The position numbers and the translations under genes were made by a program. Under the pieces are notes generated by a model, which saw nothing but the letters and a program-made list of their open reading frames with translations, was not told the DNA's origin and did no database searches. From Permianibacter fluminis (GTDB taxonomy: Bacteria; Pseudomonadota; Gammaproteobacteria; Enterobacterales; Permianibacteraceae), in contig NZ_JABMEG010000003.1 of assembly GCF_013179735.1 (NCBI RefSeq), forward strand, positions 62,001-126,000: a DNA stretch of 64,000 nucleotides, given 5' to 3'. Positions 45,222 to 55,719 of the stretch are shown in pieces. Numbering within the stretch: the first letter of the stretch is position 1; every line of letters starts with the position of its first letter.

Positions 45222-46865
45222 TCAGCCCAGCGTCTTGCGTTCGCTGGATGGCGGTATGGACATGGCTTCGCGGTACTTCGCGACCGTGCGCCGTGCCACG
45301 ACAATGCCGTCCTTCGCCAGAATCTGGGCAATTTGACTGTCACTCAGGGGTTTGTTGGCCTCCTCAGAATCGATCAGTTTGCGGATACGGGCGCGGATGG
45401 CGGTGCTCGAAGCTTCGCCGCCGGCGGTGGTTGCCAGATGGCTGGAGAAAAAATATTTCAGTTCAAAAATGCCGCGTGGGGTGTGCATGTATTTCTGGGT
45501 GGTCACCCGCGAAATGGTCGACTCGTGCATGCCAAGCAGCTCGGCGATATCGGCCAGCACCATCGGTTTCATCGCTTCTTCGCCATGCTCGAAGAAACCA
45601 ATCTGCTGCTCGACGATCGAGGTCGCGACTTTCAGCAGCGTCTCGTTGCGGCTTTGCAGGCTCTTGATGAACCATTTGGCTTCCTGCAGATGGTTGCGCA
45701 AGAAGCTGTTGTCGGCGGCGGTGCGGGTGCGCTGGATGAGGCTGGCGTAACTGGAGTTGATTCGCAGCCGTGGCGCAATTTCCGGATTCAGCTCCACCGT
45801 CCAGCGATTGCGTTTCTTGCTGACAATGACATCCGGGGTGACGTATTCGGCAGCGTTCTGGGTCATCGCGCTACCGGGCCGCGGATTCAACCGCTGTATC
45901 GCGGCAATGGCGTCACGCAGCTGATCTTCGCTGAGCCGGGTTTTCCGCATCAGGGTTTTGAAATCGCGCGCGGCCAGCAACGGCAAATAGTCGCGGACGA
46001 TCAGCTCAGCTTGGCTTATCCGATCATTGCCGTTGCGGGCCTGCCGCAGCTGCAACAGCAGACACTCGCGCAAATCGCGGGCAGCGACCCCAGGCGGATC
46101 AAATTGCTGCAGGCGCCGCAGCACGGCTTCGACTTCGTCCAGATCGAGATTGCCTTCTTCATTCAGGCTTTCGTAGAGATCCGGGCAGCTGGTGCGCAAA
46201 TAGCCGTCGTCATCAATGGCGTCGATAATGGCTTCGGCGATCGCGCGATCGGTGTCGCTGAACGGGGTCAGATTCAGTTGCCAGCGCAAATGGTCATGCA
46301 GACTTTCCCGGGTCTCGCCCTGGAATTCGTAATCGTCATCGCCTTCCCGATTGCCGCTGCCACCGGCAGGCGAACTGAAGTCCCAATCTTCCCACTGGGC
46401 ATCGACCGGCAATTCCGCATTCAGATCTTGCTGTTGCAAAGCTTCGCTGGTGTCAGGTGTGTGCTCGTCAGCCCCCAATTCACGATCAGCTTCGCTACCG
46501 CTGGCGCTGCTGGAAAATTCCGGCTCGCCAAAGTCGCTCTCGCCGGCGCGGCTGTCGGCATAGTCCGAATCGGCATAATTGCTGTCGGAAAAGTCGGTAC
46601 CGCTGAATTCGGCCTCGCTGTCAGCGCGATCGGCGGCGCTTTCATTCTGATCGCGTTCGCTGGCTTGTTCTTGCTCGACCGCCTCGAAGCCGTCGTCGGC
46701 TTCGTCACCCGGCTCACTGACTTCGAGCATGGGATTGGAGTCCAGCGCCTGCTGGATTTCGGTCTGCAACTCCAGACTGGACAGCTGCAACAGCTTGATC
46801 GCCTGCTGCAATTGCGGCGTCATCGTAAGCTGTTGGCTGATGCGTAGTTGGAGTGAGGGTTTCAT
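45222..46865 (-). CDS. rpoN: RNA polymerase sigma-54 factor RpoN
   Basis: 547 residues, against 477 in E. coli. Region I (1-48) opens with LQLRISQQLTMTPQLQQAI, which contacts the activator. The extra length is in region II (about 49-160), a very acidic Asp/Glu/Ser stretch with near-repeats such as DSNYADSDYADS. Region III holds the core-binding domain, a helix-turn-helix (ADIAELLGMHESTISRVT) and the RpoN box ARRTVAKYRE that reads the -24 element. It needs AAA+ activators elsewhere in the genome. It follows lptB by 87 bases. Confidence 0.97.
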   Translation of the reverse strand: MKPSLQLRISQQLTMTPQLQQAIKLLQLSSLELQTEIQQALDSNPMLEVSEPGDEADDGFEAVEQEQASERDQNESAADRADSEAEFSGTDFSDSNYADSDYADSRAGESDFGEPEFSSSASGSEADRELGADEHTPDTSEALQQQDLNAELPVDAQWEDWDFSSPAGGSGNREGDDDYEFQGETRESLHDHLRWQLNLTPFSDTDRAIAEAIIDAIDDDGYLRTSCPDLYESLNEEGNLDLDEVEAVLRRLQQFDPPGVAARDLRECLLLQLRQARNGNDRISQAELIVRDYLPLLAARDFKTLMRKTRLSEDQLRDAIAAIQRLNPRPGSAMTQNAAEYVTPDVIVSKKRNRWTVELNPEIAPRLRINSSYASLIQRTRTAADNSFLRNHLQEAKWFIKSLQSRNETLLKVATSIVEQQIGFFEHGEEAMKPMVLADIAELLGMHESTISRVTTQKYMHTPRGIFELKYFFSSHLATTAGGEASSTAIRARIRKLIDSEEANKPLSDSQIAQILAKDGIVVARRTVAKYREAMSIPPSSERKTLG

Positions 46866-46952
46866 TCTTCTGGTTTGACTACCATGTCAGTGCCGTCTGT
46901 GGTCGCGGCGCCCTTAACTTCACTATAAACCAATCTGCAGAATCTGATCGGC

Positions 46953-47681
46953 TTACAGCGTGAAATGTTCTCCCAGATACACTTGCCGGACCTGCTGGTT
47001 GGCCAGAATCGCTTCCGGTGCGCCATCGGCAATCAGTCGGCCTTCGCTGACAATGTACGCGCGTTCACAAACCGTCAAGGTTTCACGGACATTGTGATCG
47101 GTAATCAGAATGCCGAGGCCCCGATCGCGCAGGTGCTGGATGATGCGCTTGATTTCCAGCACCGAGATCGGGTCGACACCGGCGAACGGTTCGTCAAGCA
47201 AAATGAAGCGCGGCTCGGCGGCCAGCGCCCGGGCAATTTCGACGCGGCGGCGTTCACCGCCCGATAATGCCATGCCCAGACTTTTGCGCAAATGTCCGAT
47301 GTGAAACTCGTCCAGCAAGGCCTCCAGCTTCTGCTGCCTATCCGCATCGGTCAATGCCGGATTCAGTTCCAGAATGCCGAGAATATTGTCGGCTACGCTG
47401 AGCTTGCGAAACACCGAGGCTTCCTGCGGCAAATAGCCAATGCCCTTGCGCGCGCGCACATGCATCGGCTCGCCGGACAAGTCCTCGTCGTCAATCTGGA
47501 TGCTGCCGGCATCGGCATTGACCAGACCGATGATCATGTAGAACGAGGTGGTTTTACCGGCCCCGTTTGGCCCCAGCAAACCGACGATTTCGCCTTGACG
47601 AACCGTCAGTGAAACATCTTTGACAACTTGTCGGCCTTTGTAAGCTTTGGCCAAATGCTGCACCAGTAGCGTACTGCTCAC
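46953..47681 (-). CDS. lptB: LPS export ABC transporter ATP-binding protein LptB
   Basis: 242 residues. LptB dimers power LptFG to pull LPS from the inner membrane into the LptC-LptA bridge. Motifs: Walker [10 protein letters not shown], the Q-loop [13 protein letters not shown], signature [15 protein letters not shown], Walker [15 protein letters not shown] and the switch histidine in [13 protein letters not shown] overlaps the lptA stop by four bases, so expression is coupled. lptF and lptG are not in the window. Confidence 0.97.
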   Translation of the reverse strand: MSSTLLVQHLAKAYKGRQVVKDVSLTVRQGEIVGLLGPNGAGKTTSFYMIIGLVNADAGSIQIDDEDLSGEPMHVRARKGIGYLPQEASVFRKLSVADNILGILELNPALTDADRQQKLEALLDEFHIGHLRKSLGMALSGGERRRVEIARALAAEPRFILLDEPFAGVDPISVLEIKRIIQHLRDRGLGILITDHNVRETLTVCERAYIVSEGRLIADGAPEAILANQQVRQVYLGEHFTL

Positions 47682-48466
47682 GGGTTATCCTTTTTCGGTT
47701 GATCCTTTGTCGCAGTGTCGGTTTTTGGCGCGACATTTTCCTGCACCCGGGTGATCTTGACCTGCTCGCCATCACGTTTGGGCGCGGTGGTCAGTTTGCG
47801 CTGGCCATCGTATTCAATGACGCTGTGCTCGAAGGTGGTCTTGCCCTGAATCAGCTTGGCACTGCCTTCAAGGTAGAGATATTCCTTGCTGCCCAGATAG
47901 CGCAGCTGATTGGCTTGGCCCTCAATCGGCTGGGCATCGCCTTCGCGCCGGCTGAAAATCGCCGGATTGCCGGTTGCGGCCAGATCATTCAATTGATCGC
48001 CGGTTTCGGTCAGCTGAATTTGCGCCGCTTGCAGGCGCATTTCGCGGTTGGTTTTGGCATCGCGCTGTATCAGTGAGGCGTCGCCGCTCAGTTCAATGCG
48101 GCCGCTGTCGGTGTCGTAAAAAATTTCCCGCGCCCTGGCTTCCGATGTGGCGCCGGTGATCGGGTCGGTGTGTTCGAGAATGGCCGGCTCACCGCGAAAC
48201 CGGCCGCTTTTCAAATTGCCGTTTTCGTGTTGGGTCGCCTGCATTTCATCGGCCCGGATCTGGACATTGTCCTGACTCAGCAGGGCGTTGCCGCGATAGA
48301 GGTATTCGCCGGTCTTGCCATCGAGTGAGGCGCTGTCGGCACGCAGATCGGTGCTGCTGGCAGCGACGCTCACGGCGGCGGCCAACAGGCTGTTGCCGAT
48401 CAGGGCAAGGCCGCCAGTCAACACGGCGGCGCAGACTCGCTGCAGGTTAAGGCGTGGTTTTTTCAT
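47678..48466 (-). CDS. lptA: LPS transport periplasmic protein LptA
   Basis: 262 residues from ATG 48466, larger than E. coli LptA (185). A signal peptide (about 1-30, cleaved after LLAAA) precedes the OstA-type beta-jellyroll, with [12 protein letters not shown] and VIEYDGQRK. The extra length is partly a hydrophilic tail (about 230-262) rich in Lys, Asp and Pro. LptA oligomers form the slide that carries LPS across the periplasm to LptDE. The start lies inside the end of lptC (20-base overlap). Confidence 0.93.
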   Translation of the reverse strand: MKKPRLNLQRVCAAVLTGGLALIGNSLLAAAVSVAASSTDLRADSASLDGKTGEYLYRGNALLSQDNVQIRADEMQATQHENGNLKSGRFRGEPAILEHTDPITGATSEARAREIFYDTDSGRIELSGDASLIQRDAKTNREMRLQAAQIQLTETGDQLNDLAATGNPAIFSRREGDAQPIEGQANQLRYLGSKEYLYLEGSAKLIQGKTTFEHSVIEYDGQRKLTTAPKRDGEQVKITRVQENVAPKTDTATKDQPKKDNP

Positions 48467-49115
48467 AATGTCCTTTGACATCCGCCAGCAGTTGCAGTTG
48501 CTCGGTGGCCAGATTGGCGTGCAGCCCGGTGGCACTCACACGGCCGTTGGGGCTGACAAAATTGATCCGCGCGGCGGTGTCGGCCGTGCGGGCATTCATG
48601 TCGACGGTCAGGGTATCGGTTTCCATCCGCAGCGCAGGTACACCATCGCTGCCGGCCCGGCTCAGGCTGACCTGCTTGTTCAGCGTCAACTGGTCGCTGC
48701 CAAGTTCAGCATCGGCGAACTCGGCAGCAACTTCCCAGGGCTTGCCATCGGCGCGCACCAGTTCGATCCGGGGCTGCTGAATTTGCGAACGTTTCTGATC
48801 CTGAAAATGGTCGATGCGCGGTGCGGTCAGCACGTGTGAAAGCTGCCCGGCACTATCGAAATGGCGGCTGACGATGCCTTCCATGTAGTAATCGCTGCGC
48901 GCTTCCTGCAGCGCTTCGGTCATCGCCGCCGTCGGCTGGTTTTTGCCGGCCTGTTCGCGATTGAGCACGGTCAGCACCACCAACGCGACCAGCAAGGTGC
49001 CGGCGCCAATGATGACGCCACGCCAGTTGAGCGCGATCACCTTGCGGGTGACCACCTCGACACTGGCGCGCGCCGGCGATTCGGTGGGCTTATCCCGATC
49101 TGCGGATTGGCTCAT
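48447..49115 (-). CDS. lptC: LPS export inner-membrane protein LptC
   Basis: 222 residues; one membrane helix (about 33-51, GVIIGAGTLLVALVVLTVL) after a cytoplasmic lead of about 30 residues that is longer than in E. coli. The periplasmic jellyroll receives LPS from LptB2FG and passes it to LptA. Recognisable pieces are DYYMEGIVSRHFD and the GLHANLATEQLQLLADVKG-like ending (family C-terminal edge that docks LptA). The ATG overlaps the kdsC stop in an ATGA string. Confidence 0.92.
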   Translation of the reverse strand: MSQSADRDKPTESPARASVEVVTRKVIALNWRGVIIGAGTLLVALVVLTVLNREQAGKNQPTAAMTEALQEARSDYYMEGIVSRHFDSAGQLSHVLTAPRIDHFQDQKRSQIQQPRIELVRADGKPWEVAAEFADAELGSDQLTLNKQVSLSRAGSDGVPALRMETDTLTVDMNARTADTAARINFVSPNGRVSATGLHANLATEQLQLLADVKGHYEKTTP

Positions 49116-49642
49116 GCTTGATACTCGGCCAGCAGCGCGGGCCAGTGGCCCTGCGCCTGCAGCAACAGATCACAGACTTCGCGTACCGCGCCGGTGCCAC
49201 CATCGGCACCGGTAACGAAATGGGCGTGGGCTTTCATGACCGGGTGGGCATCAGCCGGGGCGGCGGCCAGCCCGACTTGCGCAAACAGCGGCAGATCCGG
49301 CAAGTCGTCACCGATATGGGCGACTTGCTGTGGGCTCAACTGCAATTGATTCAGCAAATCCGCAAACGCGCCCCGCTTGTTGGCGTTGCCCTGATACACC
49401 CGCTTGATGTCGAGTTCGGCGGCGCGGCGCTCGACCAGCCGGGATTGGCGACCGGTAATCAGCGCGACTTCAATGCCAAATTTCTGTATCGCGCGCAATC
49501 CGAAACCGTCCTTGATGTTGAAGGCTTTCAGCTCTTCGCCGGCATTGCCGAGAATGACGCTGCCATCGGTCAGCACGCCGTCGACATCGCAGATCAGCAA
49601 TTTGATGGCGCGGGCGCGGGCGAGTAACGGAGCGTCGATCAT
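49112..49642 (-). CDS. kdsC: 3-deoxy-D-manno-octulosonate 8-phosphate phosphatase KdsC
   Basis: 176 residues, HAD type C0 (no cap; tetramer). The catalytic pair is in LLICDVDGVLTDGSV (both aspartates). ITGRQSRLVERRA gives motif II, and HIGDDLPDLPLF the motif III/IV acids. It removes phosphate from Kdo-8-P, giving Kdo for lipid A-core. It follows kdsD with a gap of three bases, and lptC overlaps its end; sugar synthesis and LPS export are thus in one transcript. Confidence 0.96.
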   Translation of the reverse strand: MIDAPLLARARAIKLLICDVDGVLTDGSVILGNAGEELKAFNIKDGFGLRAIQKFGIEVALITGRQSRLVERRAAELDIKRVYQGNANKRGAFADLLNQLQLSPQQVAHIGDDLPDLPLFAQVGLAAAPADAHPVMKAHAHFVTGADGGTGAVREVCDLLLQAQGHWPALLAEYQA

Positions 49643-49645
49643 CGC

Positions 49646-50620
49646 TTACACCACCCCGGCTTTGAGCAAATCATGCATGTTCAGGGCGCCGACGACCCGG
49701 CCGTGATCATCGAGCACAACCAGTTGATTGATGGAGTGCTGTTCCATCAGCCGCATCGCTTCAGCGGCCAGCACGGTGGCTTTGGTGCTGCGGCCGCCCG
49801 GCGTCATCACGGCCTTGATCGGGGTTGCGTTGAAGTCGAGCGACTTGGCCAGCGTGCGGCGCAAATCGCCGTCAGTGAAAATGCCGAGCAGCTTGTCGTC
49901 GGCATCGACGATGGTGGTCATGCCGAGCCGTTTGCGTGACATCTCGAGCAGGGCGGCGCTGACCGTGGCGTCGGGGCCGACCTTGGGAATGTCGTTGCCG
50001 GTGTGCATCATTTGTTCAACGTGCAACAGCAGCCGCCGGCCCAGTGCGCCGGCCGGATGCGACAGCGCAAAATCTTCTGCGGTAAAGCCGCGGGCTTCCA
50101 GCAGCGCGACCGCCAGCGCATCGCCCATGGCCAGCGCGGCGGTGGTCGAGGCGGTCGGCGCCAGTCCAAGCGGGCAGGCTTCCTTGTCGACACTGACATT
50201 CAGGTGGACGTCGGCGGCTTTGGCCAGAGTCGAACCGGGCCGGCCGGTCAGCGCGACCAATGGCACGCCGCGCCGCTTGATGACCGGCAGCAGCATCAGG
50301 ATTTCGTCGGTTTCGCCGGAGTTGGACAGGGCCAGAACCACGTCCTGGCCGGTGATCATGCCGAGATCGCCATGGCTGGCTTCGCCCGGGTGGACGAAAA
50401 ATGCCGGGGTACCCGTCGAGGCGAGGGTGGCGGCGATTTTGCCGCCGACATGGCCCGATTTGCCCATTCCGAGCACCACGGTGCGGCCCTTGCAGGCCAG
50501 TAACAGGCTGCAGGCCTCGGCAAAACTGTCATCCAGCCGCTCGCGCAGGCGCTGGACGGCCTCCGCTTCAATCTCGAGAACAGCACGGCCGAGGGCCAGA
50601 AAGTCAGTGCGATTGGGCAT
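49646..50620 (-). CDS. kdsD: D-arabinose 5-phosphate isomerase KdsD
   Basis: 324 residues from ATG 50620. KdsD makes arabinose-5-phosphate from ribulose-5-phosphate, the first step to Kdo. The SIS domain (about 35-180) has GMGKSGHVGGKIAATLASTG in part, the LSNSGETDEIL phospho-sugar loop, and the EACPLGLAPTASTT block with catalytic residues. Two CBS domains (about 205-324) complete it. First gene of the kds-lpt-rpoN run. Divergent from mlaF over 249 bases, where both promoters must lie. Confidence 0.96.
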   Translation of the reverse strand: MPNRTDFLALGRAVLEIEAEAVQRLRERLDDSFAEACSLLLACKGRTVVLGMGKSGHVGGKIAATLASTGTPAFFVHPGEASHGDLGMITGQDVVLALSNSGETDEILMLLPVIKRRGVPLVALTGRPGSTLAKAADVHLNVSVDKEACPLGLAPTASTTAALAMGDALAVALLEARGFTAEDFALSHPAGALGRRLLLHVEQMMHTGNDIPKVGPDATVSAALLEMSRKRLGMTTIVDADDKLLGIFTDGDLRRTLAKSLDFNATPIKAVMTPGGRSTKATVLAAEAMRLMEQHSINQLVVLDDHGRVVGALNMHDLLKAGVV

Positions 50621-50869
50621 GTCAGTCTTGTCTTGCCGGGAGCAGGGCATCCGGGCCTGGGCGCAGGCCTTATGCAAAAGCAGGGCCGTCAGTATATCAG
50701 CGCTCTCGCGACCGGTACCGGTTCAGGTGTGATTCAGCGCTGGCCGGCAGACTGGCCGCCGTTACCGCCAGCAAGGATTCCTTTTACAGTGGCCAAGAGC
50801 TCTGACCATAAAACGGGTAAAATACGCCGCTTTGCCGCCCCGGGCGGCGCTGAGACGACCATCACGGAC

Positions 50870-51694
50870 ATGACTTTGACGGCAGAAAACGCAACGGACA
50901 ATCTGGTCGAGGTGCGCGGATTGCATTTCGCCCGCGGCGAGCGGGTCATTTACGACGGCATTGATCTCAACATTCAGCGCGGCAAAGTCACTGCCATCAT
51001 GGGCCCGTCCGGTACCGGCAAAACCACTTTGCTGCGGCTGATCGGCGGGCAACTGAAGCCGAACGCCGGCAGCATTCGTTTCGACGGCACCGAGGTGCCG
51101 AGCCTGGGCAGACGCGAGTTGTTCCAGCTGCGCCGGCGCATGGGCATGCTGTTTCAAAGTGGCGCCTTGTTCACCGACATGACGGTGTTCGAGAACGTTG
51201 CGTTTCCGGTGCGTGAACATTTGCATTTGCCGGAAACGGTGCTGCGCGCGCTGGTGCTGATGAAGCTGGAAGCGGTTGGTTTGCGCGGCGCCCGCGATCT
51301 GATGCCATCGGAGTTGTCCGGCGGCATGGCACGCCGTGTCGCTCTGGCCCGCGCCATCGTGATGGACCCGGCCATGATCATGTACGACGAACCGTTCACC
51401 GGTCAGGATCCGATCTCGATGGGGGTGCTGCTGCAACTGATTCGTCTGCTCAATGACGCGCTGGGTTTGACTTCCGTGATCGTGTCGCACGATGTCGATG
51501 AAGTGTGCTCCATCGCCGATTACGCCTACATCATTTCCAATGGCCACATCGTCAGCCACGGCACGCCGCAAGAACTCGGCCGTAGCAACAATCCGCGGGT
51601 CAGCCAGTTCATGCAGGGTTTGCCGGACGGTCCGGTGCCTTTCCATTTTCCTGCTCGCGCCTATGGCGACGATTTGCTGGAGGTCGCGGCGTGA
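50870..51694 (+). CDS. mlaF: Mla phospholipid transport ATP-binding protein MlaF
   Basis: 274 residues from ATG 50870 ([11 protein letters not shown]); the frame remains open upstream without similarity. MlaF powers the MlaEFDB complex that moves phospholipid between the inner and outer membranes. Motifs: Walker [11 protein letters not shown]-loop [10 protein letters not shown], signature [15 protein letters not shown], Walker [14 protein letters not shown] and switch HDVDEV. The C-terminal extension (from about 245) is the region known to hold the partner MlaF in E. coli. A TAAAAT string at 50818-50823 may be a -10 box. GTGA overlap with mlaE. Confidence 0.96.
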   Translation: MTLTAENATDNLVEVRGLHFARGERVIYDGIDLNIQRGKVTAIMGPSGTGKTTLLRLIGGQLKPNAGSIRFDGTEVPSLGRRELFQLRRRMGMLFQSGALFTDMTVFENVAFPVREHLHLPETVLRALVLMKLEAVGLRGARDLMPSELSGGMARRVALARAIVMDPAMIMYDEPFTGQDPISMGVLLQLIRLLNDALGLTSVIVSHDVDEVCSIADYAYIISNGHIVSHGTPQELGRSNNPRVSQFMQGLPDGPVPFHFPARAYGDDLLEVAA

Positions 51695-52494
51695 TCCCGA
51701 GTTACGGAATAAGCACCAAATTGAGACAACTCGGCGCTGGCACCATCGAAATGGTGGCAACGAGCGGCCGCGCCAGCATTGTGCTCGGGCGGGCGTTTGT
51801 CGGTTCATTCAACATTCGCCGCGGTGCGTCGCTGCTGACCAAGCAGCTGTATCAGGTCGGCGTGCTGAGTCTGGCCATCATTGTGGTGTCGGGTCTGTTC
51901 ATCGGCATGGTGCTTGGTCTGCAGGGCTACACCATTCTGGTCAAGTACGGTGCCGATGCCAGTCTCGGCCCGATGGTGGCACTGAGTCTGGTGCGCGAGC
52001 TCGGGCCGGTGGTGGCCGCGCTGTTGTTCGCCGGCCGTGCCGGTTCGGCGCTGACTGCCGAAATTGGTTTGATGAAAGCAACCGAGCAGTTGTCCGGCAT
52101 GGAGATGATGGCGGTGGACCCGCTGCATCGCGTCGTGGCGCCGCGGCTTTGGGCCGGCTTGATTGCGCTACCGCTGCTGACCGCGATTTTCAACGTGGTT
52201 GGTGTCTACGGCGGCTATCTGGTCGGCGTCGAATGGCTTGGCGCAGATTCCGGCGGGTTCTGGTCAGCGATGCAATCTGCGGTGGATTTCAACGACGACA
52301 TCATCAACGGCGGTATCAAGAGCGTGGTGTTTGCGTTTGTCGTGACCTGGATCGCGGTGTTCCGCGGCTATGATTGCGTACCGACCTCGGAAGGGATTGC
52401 GCGCGCTACCACGCAGACCGTGGTGCATTCGTCACTGGCCGTGCTGGGGCTGGATTTTGTGTTGACGGCTTTGATGTTTGGCGAGATTGGTTAA
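51691..52494 (+). CDS. mlaE: Mla phospholipid transport permease MlaE
   Basis: 267 residues starting at GTG 51691, which overlaps the mlaF stop. Five to six hydrophobic segments with the MlaE-family blocks [29 protein letters not shown] and [13 protein letters not shown] (coupling helix to MlaF). C-terminal half has [10 protein letters not shown] and the [10 protein letters not shown] loop. Forms the dimeric membrane core of MlaFEDB. Followed by mlaD after 40 bases. Confidence 0.96.
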   Translation: MIPSYGISTKLRQLGAGTIEMVATSGRASIVLGRAFVGSFNIRRGASLLTKQLYQVGVLSLAIIVVSGLFIGMVLGLQGYTILVKYGADASLGPMVALSLVRELGPVVAALLFAGRAGSALTAEIGLMKATEQLSGMEMMAVDPLHRVVAPRLWAGLIALPLLTAIFNVVGVYGGYLVGVEWLGADSGGFWSAMQSAVDFNDDIINGGIKSVVFAFVVTWIAVFRGYDCVPTSEGIARATTQTVVHSSLAVLGLDFVLTALMFGEIG

Positions 52495-52534
52495 TGCTCG
52501 GCGAGAGCGATTCAAGATTCGGAGAGATGGGTTA

Positions 52535-52996
52535 ATGGATATGCGTCGGATAGAAATTCTGGTGGGTGTGTTTGTGGTGGCGGGATTGGCTGCCATGCTG
52601 GCGCTGGCGTTGAAAATCAGCAGCATCAACCGGATGACCGGTGACACCACTTATCGGGTTTATGCCAAGTTTGAAAACATTGGCGGCTTGAAAGTTCGCT
52701 CGCCGGTCAAGGTCGGCGGCGTTGTGGTGGGTCGCATTGCGACCATCCGGCTGGATCAACAAAGTCTGACCCCGGTGGTGGAAATGGCCATCAGCACGGA
52801 GTACAGCCAATTCCCGATCGATACCTCGGCCAAAATCAATACGGCAGGTTTGCTCGGTGAGCAATACATTGCGTTATCACCGGGCGGTGAGGACAACATT
52901 CTGCACGATGGCGACAGCGTCACCGAAACCCAATCGGCACTGGTGCTTGAAGAGTTGATCAGCAAATACCTGTTTGCTGACAAGAAGCCGGAATGA
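52535..52996 (+). CDS. mlaD: Mla MCE-domain protein MlaD
   Basis: 153 residues from ATG 52535, GGAG ten bases upstream. One membrane helix (about 5-24) and a single MCE domain (about 38-115) with YAKFENIGGLKVRSPVKVGGV (in part) and the TAGLLGEQYIAL hydrophobic loop that lines the hexameric lipid channel. No C-terminal insertion. The ring passes lipid between MlaE and the carrier MlaC, encoded next. Confidence 0.95.
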   Translation: MDMRRIEILVGVFVVAGLAAMLALALKISSINRMTGDTTYRVYAKFENIGGLKVRSPVKVGGVVVGRIATIRLDQQSLTPVVEMAISTEYSQFPIDTSAKINTAGLLGEQYIALSPGGEDNILHDGDSVTETQSALVLEELISKYLFADKKPE

Positions 52997-53051
52997 GCGA
53001 ACGGTCTCCGTCATTGAATGCACATTGAGCGGTAAATAAGGGATACCCACC

Positions 53052-53675
53052 ATGTTGAAGAAACTATTTGCTGTCATGATCTTGCTGTCGGCGCCGTTGC
53101 TGGCGACATCGGCCAACGCCGGGCAAACACCGGATGCCGTCATCCGCTCGGCAACCGATGCCATGACCACACGGCTGACCGCTGACAAGGCCAAGATCGC
53201 CGCCAACTCTGCCCATGTCGAAGCGATTGTCCGCGAGCTGGTGTTGCCACACGTCGATTCCGATGCCGTCGCCCGCCGGGTGCTGGCCAAGCACTGGAAA
53301 GGCGCAACCGAAGATCAGCAGAAGCGTTTCACCAATGAGTTTCAGGCCTATCTGGTCCGCTTCTATGCCAAGGCGTTCGCCAACTATGATGGCGAGAAAA
53401 TCAATATCGTCGGCACGCCGGAACTGGATGAGCGCGGCAACGCCACCGTCAAAACCGAAATCCTGCGCAAGAATGGTCAGCCGATTCCGGTGGCTTACCG
53501 GATGGCGCCTGCCGACGACAGCTGGAAAATGTACGACGTGGTCATTGAAGGCATCAGCCTGGTGCAGAGCAAGCGTGATGAGTTTGGCCCGCTGATCACC
53601 AGCAAAGGTCTCGACAAGGTCATCGCCGATCTGGCCGGCGTCAATGCGACCGCCAATACTGGAGCTGCGCAGTGA
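53052..53675 (+). CDS. mlaC: Periplasmic phospholipid carrier MlaC
   Basis: 207 residues with a signal peptide (about 1-23, cleaved after ANA). The Ttg2/MlaC fold follows: helical start, then the conserved VLPHVDSDAVARRVLAKHW, the strand block VKTEILRKNGQPIPVAYRM and the ending WKMYDVVIEGISLV. It carries phospholipid between MlaD and the outer-membrane MlaA, which is not in the window. GTGA overlap with the next gene. Confidence 0.95.
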   Translation: MLKKLFAVMILLSAPLLATSANAGQTPDAVIRSATDAMTTRLTADKAKIAANSAHVEAIVRELVLPHVDSDAVARRVLAKHWKGATEDQQKRFTNEFQAYLVRFYAKAFANYDGEKINIVGTPELDERGNATVKTEILRKNGQPIPVAYRMAPADDSWKMYDVVIEGISLVQSKRDEFGPLITSKGLDKVIADLAGVNATANTGAAQ

Positions 53676-54010
53676 CCCTGACGGAAGTGAAGCCTGGCCA
53701 TTGGTCGGCAGTCGGTGAGCTGACCTTCACCACGTCGGGCGATGCCTGGCAGCCGTTGCAGGATTGTTTGTCGGCGAACGCTGCCGGCCTGCAGCTGGAT
53801 GTCGCCGGTTTGACTCGGGTCGACAGTGCCGGATTGGCTACCTTGGTGGCGTGGCTCGCCATCGCGAAGAATCGTCAGATTGGCGTGCAGATTGCCGGCG
53901 CGACCGAGCAGTTGTTGCAGCTCGCCCGGGTCAGCGGTGTTGATACCGTGCTACCGTTGCAGTGGCAAACCGCGACAGCCGCGACAGCCGCGACGGCCGC
54001 GACGGCCTGA
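53672..54010 (+). CDS. mlaB: STAS-domain protein MlaB
   Basis: 112 residues starting at GTG 53672. The STAS fold is marked by LDVAGLTRVDSAGLATLVAWL, with the threonine/serine near the position that is important in MlaB. MlaB binds MlaF and is required for complex activity. The C-terminal ten or so residues are Ala/Thr repeats encoded by a 9-bp tandem repeat and are not part of the fold. Weak sequence conservation is normal; position makes it sure. Confidence 0.9.
   Translation: MTLTEVKPGHWSAVGELTFTTSGDAWQPLQDCLSANAAGLQLDVAGLTRVDSAGLATLVAWLAIAKNRQIGVQIAGATEQLLQLARVSGVDTVLPLQWQTATAATAATAATA
53971..54006 (+). repeat. 9-bp coding tandem repeat at the mlaB end
   Basis: Four units: CGCGACAGC twice, then CGCGACGGC twice, running up to the mlaB stop codon. 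They encode Ala-Thr-Ala steps. Frame-neutral, so copy number can change without a frameshift. Confidence 0.8.
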
Positions 54011-54066
54011 TCGCGCAGGCGGCCGGCAACGAAATGGCACTACCCACGAACAGTTGAGGATGCATC

Positions 54067-55606
<1,540 letters not shown>

Positions 55607-55668
55607 TTGGCCGGTATTGCCGCAATCAAATCGCTGCAGACGAGTCACCGGTAAATAGGTTGCAGTAA

Positions 55669-55695
55669 AAAAAGGCCCGCATTGCGGGCCTTTTT
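55669..55695. terminator. Terminator between murA and the degS-like gene
   Basis: AAAAAGGCCCGC, loop ATT, GCGGGCCTTTTT. The genes converge, and the symmetrical A/T runs let it act in both directions. Confidence 0.92.
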
Positions 55696-55719
55696 GTTTG
55701 CCATCACACGGCAAGCCGA

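Noticed and set aside
45333-46847. Plus-strand open frame of 504 codons
   Set aside because: Antisense to rpoN; the acidic region of RpoN on the other strand explains the long stop-free stretch.
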